A stretch of 64,000 nucleotides of DNA from Hyaloperonospora brassicae (Eukaryota; Oomycota; Peronosporomycetes; Peronosporales; Peronosporaceae): contig CANTFL010000320.1 of the NCBI GenBank assembly GCA_947650285.1, positions 1 through 64,000 of the forward strand. The letters are read 5' to 3'. Numbering within the stretch: position 1 is the stretch's first letter; each line of letters begins with the position of its first letter. A program made the translations under genes and the position numbers. Below are positions 33,225 to 43,535 of this stretch, one piece after another. A model generated the notes under the pieces. That model was not told the DNA's origin, did no database searches, and worked only from the letters and a program-made list of their open reading frames with translations.

Positions 33225-34500
33225 TTATCGATATTCGCTTCTATCTGGCAACTCCAGTTGAAACGCGAGCTCTTTAATTTGTCTCTTGACTTGGAAAGGA
33301 CCGTGCCACCTGTGTGCCAATTTTTTTAGTCCAGGCTTCACCCGTTCCATGAATAGCCGCACTTGGTCTCCTATATTAATTGCGGAATTCGACATTCTTC
33401 TTGTCTTCGTGCTTTGAACTCTGCTGTCACCCCTTTGAGCAGCTTGATCTCCTGGCGCCTCATTTTCTTGTCCAGTATCCTGGACAGTGTCTGTTGACTC
33501 TATTCGTCTTTCATCTTGACTGAGTAGATCGTTATGTTTACGCGCCCTTCTTGCTTTATCTCTCACTTGGTATTCTTTGGCTAGTCGTAGCGCCACTTCT
33601 CGCTGTCTGTTATACTCGCGACGCCACATGACTGGATTCGTCAAGTCCACCACCCTATTTTTCCTTGGATTGGCGAGTCGCATTGACTTAGTCATCGCCT
33701 TCAGTGTTTAGTGGGCATCCCACCCGTGTACCAAATCGAACGGCTTCTCTTTTCTCGTTGAATCTCTAGAATTGTTAATGGCGTGAAAACGTTTTTCTGC
33801 AATGTCATCCCAATCTGCTTGTAGCGGATCTTCTACGTAGACCCGCACCATTTGTATCATTGTATCCACACTTCGCTCTTGTTGTCCGTTTGCTTGTGGA
33901 CGACAATTGAGAGTGGCTCTTGACTTAGCTTGCATCATTTCAGCAAACGTTTGAAAGACCTAACCAATGAACCTAGGATCTCTGTCGTGACGAATGAGAC
34001 TGGGAGCACCAAAATGACGAAAGATATTCTCTTCAAACGCTTTCGCTACCTCCAATGACGACGTATCATTCATGGCTTTAGCTATCACATACCCGTAAAA
34101 AGATCTTGGAACATTAAAAGCGCTGTTTTCCCCGTCGAGTCTTCGGGAGTGGGATGAAAAAGTCCATAGACACCATTCAAAACGGTCGCTCGGAAACTAT
34201 ATTCCCCGACTAATGCCCCTTGAGTGTTGGCTTGCTTTTGCTCGTGCTGAAATCTTCGCAACCTTGTACATGCCTTGCCACATCTGCATACTGTTCGGTC
34301 CAATAACAATCAGTCTTGACCTCGTGATATGTCTGCACAATTCCTTGGTGGCCGCCTTCTATCGAGTCATGATAATTAAACAGTATTTCATCGGCTAGTA
34401 TCGTTGTAATTACGAGTCGTAGTTTAATGTCATCTTCTTGTGACTCTCTTAATTCTCGTCGCCGTCCCACGTAATAAAGCAACACGTCCTGGCTTAACAC
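33225..34500 (-). pseudogene. G1 integrase
   Basis: The 34500-34210 frame holds the N-terminal zinc-binding pattern (YHDSIEGGHQG, then CYW and QGC). The core follows in pieces: 34309-34085 (TGKTALLMFQDLFTG), IRHDRDPRFIG at about 33990 with the second Asp, a stop, then RPQANGQQERS with the Glu. The position of the first Asp reads NGVYGLF, so it looks lost. The C-terminal part (33695-33225) has HRWHGPF. Dead by frameshift, stop and active-site loss. 34501-34960 carries only degraded RNase H/integrase linker sequence. Confidence 0.82.
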
Positions 34501-34960
34501 AAATCGACAGCGATCTTCCCGGATTCGCTAGCTTGACGGTGTGTAAGTTTGTCAAATTCTCCTCGCAGATACGTCTTGAAGTCTGCCCCACTTCGTCTCT
34601 TCATCTTTTGCGGTCAACATCCGTTCTCTCCGTTCCTGTTGGACGGCTGTTGGGTCGATATCCTCCGCACTGAATGATCTTCGAGTCTCTGGATTCGGTC
34701 GGATCACGGTGAGTCGAACGCGCTTCTCATATTCTCGATTTCAACCGACTCTTCACTCTCCTCTATCGATCGTCCATCACCTAGCTGGTCGGCGAATAGC
34801 ACGCGACGAGTTGTACTCCGTGTAATCACTGACACCGCTGGCTTTGCTTCGATGCCCCCATCGGGTTTACTATCTCCAACCAACTTTTATAGTATCCGAT
34901 TCAGTTTTCGTAGCTCTTCACAGCGTTCTTCACCCAAGAGTAGCTCTTCTGTCTTGGCCT

Positions 34961-36079
34961 CTAGTGATTCCGTAGCCAGAAAATCGGCAGTTGTATTGTA
35001 ACAGCAAATAACGTGCAATTTTGTACGAAATTAAATCGCGAAAGTAACTCTTTATGAATTGTTAGTTCTACTTGCAGTGCGTGGTGCCTACATGACATCA
35101 CTCCCATGACTTGTTGGATCGCTAGCCTCGAGCCACCCACTATGATCAGATCAGCAACTTGGTGATAAAATTCTGCTTGAGCGCCTCGGTTCATGCCGGC
35201 GTATTCTGCCAAATTTACTGTGGTAGACGGAAGGTAATTACTCGCGGCGATTACGACTGTCCACTCGGGGAGTCTCCAAAATATCCACGCACAACTTCCA
35301 AATCCGCCATGTTTTGCTGTCTTCGACGAGCCGTCGGAAGACGTGACAAACCCACTAACTTCTGACGAGACTCGTGCATGTAAAAGTCCAGGATCGAGGC
35401 GGATTATTGCTCCATGAGTAGGGCATGGGGCAATGTGGGCTAGAAATGCGTCGAGTCCGACTGTCGGCGTGATGGACGCCTGGAGTAGCTGTAGAAAGTC
35501 GACGTTGCGCTCGCCGAATCTTTTTATTTTTAGATGATAGGGTGACAGCATTACGGCAAAGCTGACTGCGCGTCCATACCACGATTTGGACGTGAAGACC
35601 CACTCCAATGCTGAGTATCTCGTATAGACGTGGATCGTTGCCCCCACAAGCAGTGTATGTACGACCTTGAATAGTTGTAATAATGCTAGCATCTCGCGCT
35701 CGACCGGATGGTACTTCTTCTCATTCTCTTCAAACAATCGGCCGCAAAATTGCACTGGATGGAATTTGTGGTCGTGTCATTGCATTAAAGTTCTACTTAG
35801 TGCCCAGTCGTTTGCGACGATCATCACGTGATCATATAGACTTTGATCAAAATGACGGAGTATGGGTGCTTTGACGATTGACTGTTTGAGTAGATCAAGC
35901 GATTTAAGAGCTATCGCCAGTGCGGGTGACCCCAGAAAATCGTCCTCCTTCAGGTGGTAGAGGACCTCTTCATAGATAGCCATATTCTGAATGAGCCGAC
36001 TATAGTAATTGAGAACTCTTAAGAATGCTTGCATGCCTTTCTTCGAAGTCGAAAAGGGGATCTCAGCGATAGCTGCCAT
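34961..36079 (-). pseudogene. G1 RT connection and RNase H
   Basis: Frame 36079-35777 covers the RT thumb/connection (FLRVLNYYSRLIQN). Frame 35755-34961 covers the RT-linked RNase H (EKKYHPVEREMLALL) and a further RNase-H-like domain (GGFGSCAWIFWRLPEWTV). A frameshift near 35765 separates the two frames. Confidence 0.85.
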
Positions 36080-36197
36080 CTTCCCTGGATAAGCTGCGAT
36101 CCCTTGCGCGTTTACTTTATGGGAGAGGAAGTCAACTCGCGGTTAAACAAAGATGCTCTTATAAAGCTCACACTTATTCAACACTCCGTGAATCGTT

Positions 36198-37275
36198 CTA
36201 AAATTGTATGAGTGTTGCTAAGCAGTAATCAAAACTCCGTCCACCAACAAAAATATCGTCGACGAACGATCGACGCTTTAACAGCGGTGCAAGTGTCGAT
36301 TCGCCGGGTTCGCCTGCTAAGATAATGTCGTTCTCAGGGTCGTTGACCATTTTTTGTACTGCGTCGGGCCCTGTGTTGATGTAGAAATCTGCTTCAAACT
36401 TAGATACGGCGTGTATAGGTCGGACGCACGGTGGCACTTCTGATGATACCATCGTCTGTCTATTAGCTGCTTCTTTCTCCAAATTTACCACCTTCTCCGG
36501 AAACTTACTCCATCCTCCTTTGGGTTGAACGTAGCCCCACAAGGCTTTGTCAATTAATCGCTGATAGATCATCGGAGCGTTCTTTAATTCAAATGGCATC
36601 CGCAACCATTCAAAGTGCCCCAGAGAACGCACAAAAGCAGAAATGTGTCTCGCTCTCTCAGTCATCATGATCGCCCAGAACCCACTAGCAGCGTCAATAG
36701 AGCAAAATATTAATAGCCTTCTAAATCCTTCTGCAGATCGTCCACAAAGGCATTGCGTATTCCATGTCTACCGATGCCGCATCAACCATCTTATAGTCTA
36801 TACACAATCGTATGTCCACATCATTTTTCTTGGGAACAATTACAATCGGTGAGGCCCACGGATTCTGTGAGAACGCAATATGTCCTACCGTTAATAATCC
36901 TTTCAGTAATTCGCACAGTTTTGTCAGGTGTCGGAGTGGTACACGTCGAGCCCGTTGTCGAATAGGACCGTGTTCTTTTACGTCAATATCGCAAACTACT
37001 CCGTACGCTGGAGGTGGTAATGCGTTCCCGCTCAAAATCATGATATGTTCATGTTTCTTCAATACGTCGATCAACTTGTCTTGTTGCTCCTCATCATGAG
37101 CCGATGATATCACATTCTTTCCATCGTAGTCCAACTTTGTCAGTGTCAGCTCCTTGAGGTCCGGCATAAAGGCGAGCTCGCGAGCGTAATCCACCATGGT
37201 GTCTTCGCTGAAATCATGCTCAAAAGCAGGTCGGTCTAACGGCGCAGTAGATGACTCCGTCTCAGGTGGGTCCAT
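36198..37275 (-). pseudogene. G1 reverse transcriptase
   Basis: Frame 37275-36721 has GNALPPPAYGVVCDIDV and then the fingers (NPWASPIVIVPKKN, DIRLCIDYK). Frame 36668-36198 continues with FEWLRMPFELKNAPMIYQR and the catalytic FVDD. A frameshift near 36720 lies between them. The wording of these motifs is what suggests an oomycete host. Confidence 0.88.
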
Positions 37276-38148
37276 GCTCGACTCTTCCAGGACGCACGAG
37301 ACCGTTCGTCCATTTCGTCGACTGGGTTATTCTCCCTAGTACGTGACGATCAATGCAATGCAGATGATTCGATATCTCGATCTAATGTTGTATCTGGATC
37401 ACCCAACATATCATCGAAGCGGCGGGGTGGCCCATTGATCAACAGCGTTCCTCTTTTAACTCCGTGCACGATGTCCTGGCCGCCGCTGAATGGCAAGATG
37501 TCTTGTTGATGCTTCCGTCGCGACTCGTGATATGCTTGGCCGGTTTAGGATTATAATTAGTGGCTTGACCGTTACTTCTGTTCGTTTCGCCCCCCGTTAG
37601 TTCTACAGGAGCACTTTGAACTTTCCGTCTTACACTGTCTGTACCCTCCCAGTTTCGGTCTTCGTTGTTGATCGTACACTGCGTATTACAGTAACTTCAT
37701 CTCGACGAAGGATTGCACGCGGTAGGGGGTACGTCGGCCGTTCCACAGATGGTGGTTGTCAGGACAATTATTCCTCATACAAACGCTTATCCTTCTGCAG
37801 CAATTCTTTGTCTAATACATGTTCGTACGCTAACACTAGCCAATATCTGTGCTTCGACGAATTCACGCGTACGTATCCTTCATCTCGTGGTAACGTACTG
37901 TGTGACATCCACACTACGATCGGGAAATGTGCTGGACATGTCGTTATCAGTGGTGCAAGATTGGCTAACCTGACTGTCGTCGCTTTCCCTTTCCTGTTGT
38001 GTATGATTGTGGGTAGTAGTGCGGGTAATCGACGAGCCCACAGATCGTGTGTGGATCCAATTGGTTGTTGACGCTACAGCTTGAACACCTCAGACCCTCG
38101 TTGATCGATATTTATGGGATCTCTGGGTCCCCCTGTGACTTCTCTCTA
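37276..38148 (-). other. G1 protease-RT linker, degraded
   Basis: Lies between protease and RT, where G2 has a linker of about 460 bp. No continuous minus-strand frame. A 151-codon plus-strand frame (37616-38071) is low-complexity in content and has no counterpart in G2, so I do not call it a gene. Confidence 0.5.
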
Positions 38149-38925
38149 CTAATCCTGCCCGTCGATTTCTTTCGCGGACTCAAGGGGTGGCACAATCAGT
38201 TCATCGGGTAATTTGGCTGTCGAATTGAAGAGACATGTATGGACTCCAGCTGGTATCATGAAGTCTGTTCCGAGTATTGGGTCTACTCCCGCGTGATGTG
38301 GCATGATACATACTTCGAATTCATAGATCACCTTTCACCCGAGTGTGATCTTGACCGCAACCCGTGACGTCGTGACTACTTTTGACTCCCCTATCCCTTG
38401 TACATCGATCTGCTTGTCCGTACTCATTCGGCCTCGGAGCTTAAGTTTTGATGCGAAGGACTCAGTTATCGCTGAGATGCTTGCTCCTGTGTCAAGCAGT
38501 ATCTGAGTCCATTGATCATTCGCTGCTCCCATTACAAATGAATTCATTCTTATTCGCCGATCAAACTTTCTTGAAGACCACCATCCTAGTCTCTCCCCTT
38601 GTAGCAACTTCAGTGGCTTTTCCGATTCCATCTGTCGTCGAAAGTCGGGTGATGCGTCCATCCGAGCCATCTCTCTTTCACCATCGACTTTTTCGTCAGT
38701 AGTGGACAACTCCGGTGAATTTTCCACTCTATATATCATTCCAATCGCTTCATCGCCGGGCCTTCTTGTGTCTCCAACAATTTCGAACACGTAGTTCGCG
38801 TCGACTGCTGGTTCCACTGACTGTAGTGGCCCGTCGTTTCCCGACCCACTCAAAGTCGGCGAGCCTCCTGGTTTAAATGCCTTGGCGAATAGATGTGATG
38901 GAGTTCCTCGGGCACATTTGCTCAA
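38149..38925 (-). pseudogene. G1 aspartic protease
   Basis: Frame 38925-38335 contains ILLDTGASISAI, the retropepsin active site, and GIGESKVV. Frame 38331-38149 carries the C-terminal PILGTDFMIPAGV. An in-frame stop or frameshift around 38332 separates them. Confidence 0.88.
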
Positions 38926-38933
38926 TCGATCGA

Positions 38934-39660
38934 TGACTTGACCAACTTGGTGAGTCGCTCGGACTCCGTGAGCAGTTCACACCTGCCGACGTCATGTACT
39001 AGTTTGCAGAATTTGCAACGGCGTCTGCAAAAGTGAGCGTCGTGTCCTGCTGCACCACACGCACCACAGGGACCCCATAGTCATCGTTCTTTTGAGTGGT
39101 CCTGTCGGTGCCGCTAGTTTACTTGATCCCGTTTATCGACCCGTAAACTATGATGAGCTGGTGCTCCCGCCCGTCTCATAGCGCTGGGACCTGATCGTAC
39201 TGGATCGCTGCGTTCCATAGGTAGCGACGACCTGTTCACCTCTCTTCCCACTTTTATATAATTGGTGTCAGGGTCCGACTCGTAGTCATTTAATTAGTCA
39301 TAGTCACTTTATTAATCTTGCGACTCGTCATGATCAGCATATTGTCGGAGTATCAATTCTTCAACTGCAGCCCGTAAATCGTCTGTAGTCGCTGACGCGA
39401 GGGTAATACGGCGGCTGTTATTACGCTCGTATTGCCCTGTCCGCCCTTCGAGCCGTGATTGTCTGTCTCTGTTGAAGAGTCGGTGTTCGTCAAGTCTTTC
39501 CCGGTGATCTAATCCGGAATCATCGCGTCTTTCCCGATGATTGAATCGGTGATCATCGATTCTGTCATCTCGTCGGCTCTACGATCGACTAGCACTGTCA
39601 TTATAAATATCTCTGCGTAGATTGACTCGGGACTCGTATCTGTGGGAATCGGACATTCGA
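38934..39660 (-). pseudogene. G1 Gag C-terminus with zinc knuckle
   Basis: At about 39060-38930 the minus strand reads CGACGAAGHDAHFC and then CKFCKLVHDVGRC, two Cys/His clusters of the type seen in oomycete gypsy Gag. Between 39660 and 39300 is an Arg/Asp/His-rich tract (NHRERRDDSGLDHRERLDEH), likely RNA-binding. Stops occur, for example near 39300. Confidence 0.7.
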
Positions 39661-39722
39661 TTGCAGCTCATTCTGTCACGTTGCTTCTTGCGTTTTTCGC
39701 CTAGCAGCCGATAGCTGACGAT

Positions 39723-41324
39723 CTATTTCACTCGATGTATATCACCCAGTCGTTGCGGGTCGATAACATTCATCGAGTCATCGTCTCCACAATTCAGCAA
39801 GAAGTGGTCCGCATGATATTCCGACTCGGCTCCACACTTCGCGTAATGAATTTGCGCTGCTCGTGCATATCCACTCAAACGAAAGAGGAAATCACACACA
39901 TGTTTCGATTCCTGGCGCTTCGCCGAGTGATATATGGGCATGGCCTACTGATAGTTCTGCGAGCAGTAGTACTCCAAAAACGCTTTACTGAGCAGCTTCC
40001 ATGTTCTTTGCGCTTTGTTCTACAACTGTCGGTACCAAATCTTGGTCGTCTTCCCCAGACTAAGCGATAATAGCTCGCATCAGTCGTTCTGAGGTTTGCA
40101 CATTCCTTTCATCTCATAGGTGTACGTCTTGACCCACTCGAGAGCTTCGTCGGATCGGTATCGTCTTCCTTCAAACTTGGCAATCTTCTCCAACGGGACA
40201 TGCGTTTGTATCTCGAGTACTTGTCCTCGTTCACTCACAGATCCATCAAAGCTCAGACGACGGTTGCAGTTGTTCGTCGAATGACTTCCACGTTGTTGTC
40301 CAGTCCAACCTTCGTCGTCATCGTCGTCGTCATGGGGTCCTCGTCCATCTTCTCCTCTCGATTGCGAACTCTTCCTTCTCGTCGGAGGGGATAATCTTGG
40401 TGTTTCCATGTAGACATCCTCCATGTAAGGCGATCTCTCCACTCGAGAGTATGTATCCGGTTTAGTTTCTCCTTTCTCACCTCCTTGAGCATTCGTACAC
40501 GCTTGAGTCTCACATGATCTTAATTTTGGCTCATAACTCGCTGGTATCGGTGCCTTCTCTTCCATTGAAGAGACGTCCCCATTCAGCTGCTGCATCGTAA
40601 TGCTGACGCTCGGAATAGCGTCAATTCCAAATGCGTCTCTGAGCTTGGCTCTCCATTCCTTCATATCTTTGTCCACCACACGCGGGTTAAAGACTATCTC
40701 AGCCAGTTTGGGATCCTGCGACGCTTTGCACTTGTATTTCATCGCTCGCAAGAGGTAGGTCGTGTACGCCGAGAGTGCCTCAATGCTCAAAACGGTGCAG
40801 GTCATGTTCAACATGGTGCTGAGGCCCGACCATTTCGCGTGAGTAGATCGTTCAATGTCGAACTGCTTGATCCACCTGCTCTTCTTCATCTCTTCATTCA
40901 TTCGATGAAGAATCCGGTGCGCCTGAGGAGTAGGATCCTCTTAGGGGTCCTGAAGATGGCCGATTGTAGCTCTGCTACCCCAACCTCAGCGCGTCGTCAT
41001 CTCCATTTCCCTATTCAGCTTGCACAAAGTATTTCACCGCTTGTGCATGCTTCTCCTTGATCGCATGTACGCGACTCACATGTCCCGCGTGTAAAACTCG
41101 ATATTCCTCATCTTATCCGAGAACTTCCCATTGTCGTACTCGTCGCTTCCATCTTGATCTTCCTCCACATGGTCACCTCCTTCGAACTCGTCGATCCCAG
41201 TTTCTCGTTTCACTCCCACCTTCACTTCGATGTCGTTCTTTATCGCCTGGGTCGACCCATCACGCGACGATCTTCCAGCAGACGCTGAGATCCCTCCTCT
41301 CGCTATTTTTGAATATGTGACCAT
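39723..41324 (-). pseudogene. G1 Gag N-terminus and capsid
   Basis: ATG at 41324, with a 5' leader after the PBS. Frames: 41324-41076 (acidic N-terminus), 40901-40080 (long linker, a DDDDDDE run, then VPLEKIAKFEGRRY and WVKTYTYEM, capsid-like) and 39941-39723 (SAKRQESKHVCDFLFRLSGY and HADHFLLNCGDDD, capsid C-terminal). Broken by frameshifts around 41070, 40910 and 39950-40080. Confidence 0.78.
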
Positions 41325-41379
41325 TTTGGTCGTAGTTGGTTGCTTGGTACCTGCTAAACAATTGCACGCCCTGAAATAA

Positions 41380-41394
41380 CGGGTCGCGGCACCA
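41380..41394 (-). other. G1 primer-binding site
   Basis: Minus strand TGGTGCCGCGACCCG, two bases from the LTR end. Starts with TGG as expected for a tRNA 3'-end PBS and differs from the G2/NA site. Confidence 0.75.
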
Positions 41395-41396
41395 GT

Positions 41397-41874
41397 TGTG
41401 GTATAGTAGTTAGTTAATTCTGTCGTATAACAGCCTCAATGTACAAACACAACAATCGCCGAGCTAAGTCGGCGACACGGGCTGGTACGTTTGGGTAAAT
41501 ACCTACGTGGTCCGCGCCTTCGGGTTCAGTTGCGGCTTTCGCCTGGCTAATTCCTTACAACCACTCCTCTAGAAGCCTGCCTGAGCTCAGAAACATCTGA
41601 ACCGCTTTCTTCGTGTGACTTCACAACAAAGGGTGGAAGCCGACGCTTAACGCGTTTTTACACTTGCTACAGGGAGCAGTATACACTCGACTAGAAGCTT
41701 AACAGCCCCCTCAGCTGAAGCCCACCGGCTTGTTACTAGACAAGTGTTAAATGTTCCTTTCTATTGAGTTGACCAGCTTTCGCTCGACTAGACATAGAAT
41801 GGCCTATTGAAATGATATTTACCGATTTGTCGTCGACGGATCTCCAAACGGCCCCTGTTAATGAGGTTTACCGG
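41397..41874 (-). repeat. G1 5' LTR, internal-side part
   Basis: Starts TGTGGTATAG beside the PBS. Matches the 28215-28610 remnant over the AAGGGTGGAAGCCGACGCT stretch. Interrupted at 41874 by G2; the outer part appears to resume at 63316. The stretch 41400-41600 has no other recognisable content. Confidence 0.7.
41871..41874. other. Left target-site copy of G2 (CCGG)
   Basis: CCGG directly left of the LTR start at 41875 matches CCGG at 63316-63319, directly right of the other LTR. This supports 41875-63315 being one insertion. Confidence 0.6.
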
Positions 41875-43447
41875 TGTGGTGAAGTCGATCTCACAAAATT
41901 GCTTGCGTGAGTGTCGATCTTCCACTTGCCCAGACTTGCCGACTCACGGAGGGGGTCTCCGATCCGTGCCTTGTTGTATAACCTTGTGATCACCTTGTGT
42001 ACCCGTCGGTTGGGCTGGCTTGAGCTCTTCGTAATGGCCTTGGGAGTTGTCGATCTCGCTGAGAGGTTGGGTTGAGCGTTCGCTTCCGGTGCGGAAATCT
42101 TCACACCACGAACAGGGGTTCTGCGATCTTGATCTTGTGGCGCGGAGATCTCTATTTGGAGATGTCGCGATCTCGATCTTGAATCACACCGATCTCGATT
42201 TGTCTTCGGGATCGGGGTCTTTGCTGTGCGGAAATCTTCACTCAGCAAATAGTATTCTTGCGTCGATCTTGCGTTGGGATCGGTCCGATATGGTCTTGGG
42301 ATTGGCCGATCTTGCCGGAAGTGTGCAATATGGACAGATCGGTGTCTTGTTTCGCCAAAATGAAACGTGGCAATCTGTCCAGTAGATCGCTTCGATATTG
42401 CTCGGTCTTGTCTTGAACGCCTTGTCCAGATCTTCTGACCACTTGGGCCGCCTTGCGATCTTGTGTCCAAAATCCTTTTCCTCTACCGTTGTTTGCTGCT
42501 ACCCTAGCAGTTTGAGTTGAGTTGAGTTACCTTAACCCCACCTTGGCCAAACAATCTAAGGTGATTACACGAAACACGGCGCGTGCGACGTCTCTTGGTC
42601 GACGGGAGGCCAAATATCCTGCCCGGAAGAGAAGTCTGCGACGTGCTTTATATGTAAAAACGGTAACTGCTTTATTATCCAACCAGATTAATAGCCATCC
42701 TATCCTTAAGCCTATTCCAAACTGTAGTTCACTCTCCAAACCGATATCACCTTTAATCTTGGCCGCCCCCTTGAACACGTGTCGAAATCTCGTGACCTGT
42801 GCTCCAAAGATAGCGCCAATACTCCCGGTATCGTACCTAGACACCAAAAAGGGAGCAAATTCCAAATGCGGTACCTAATACTCAATTTTGGTACAAAAAA
42901 GTCCAAAATAGTATCCGAATGCCGAATGTGTCTAAATCCATTTTACGACGTCAATTCAACCGGCTTCCACTGGCTCTTACGATCTGAACTTTTGGGACAT
43001 CACTCATGGACCTTCATCAAGCATGTTTATCACGATTCAACAGCTCCATCACCGATATATCCATAATCAGCAGGGAACATGACCGATCTGATGTCCAATT
43101 CGAGATTGTTGAGGATCGACACAGTACAATCTGGCCATATATGTTCTTCCGTTCGTTGTGCATGCTCCGATACCATCCTCAAGGGTTTATCCGCACAATG
43201 GGACCATCCTTAGTTCTTACAACGGTCCCACGGGCTCCCACAAACATCCACACTTCCAGATCGGACCATAAGTAACCTAAATCAGTACTCCCTTCGGGAG
43301 ACCGGTAACGAGTGTCACCGATCTGATGGATTTCGGCACCTTTGTCACAGAGTCACCTCACATCGCCAGGTCCCATGGTCTCATTTTCCACCAGTAAGTG
43401 ACACCTTAACTGGGTGGTCACCGATCCACATCCCATCATTTAATTAG
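41875..43447 (-). repeat. G2 3' LTR, lacking its inner terminus
   Basis: TGTGGTGAAG start. It breaks off at TTTAATTAG and passes straight into CCCCCTGTACT of the polypurine tract. About 17 bases (the final TGACTTTACCACA and the start of the tract) are deleted compared with 28214 and 63315. The integrase attachment end is therefore gone. Confidence 0.85.
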
Positions 43448-43535
43448 CCCCCTGTACTGAAGTCCTTTTGGGCAGCAATCGGATTCAGTAGTACAGTCAA
43501 TAATCAACTTCGTTCCAAGCACTCAAGTCCATCTC

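Larger units (their letters stand above)
28215..41874 (-). mobile_element. G1: decayed Ty3/gypsy chromodomain element with antisense region
   Basis: Minus strand in order: 5' LTR (41397-41874, continued at 63316 beyond the G2 insertion), PBS 41380-41394, gag, zinc knuckle, protease, RT, RNase H, integrase, chromodomain (ending 32921), then a plus-strand antisense region (28613-32891) and the 3' LTR remnant. The PR-RT-RH-IN order and the chromodomain place it among gypsy chromoviruses. Frameshifts and stops occur in every domain. Confidence 0.85.

Noticed and set aside
37616..38071. 151-codon plus-strand frame in the G1 protease-RT linker
   Set aside because: No homologue at the same place in G2 and no recognisable motif; composition looks like degraded linker.
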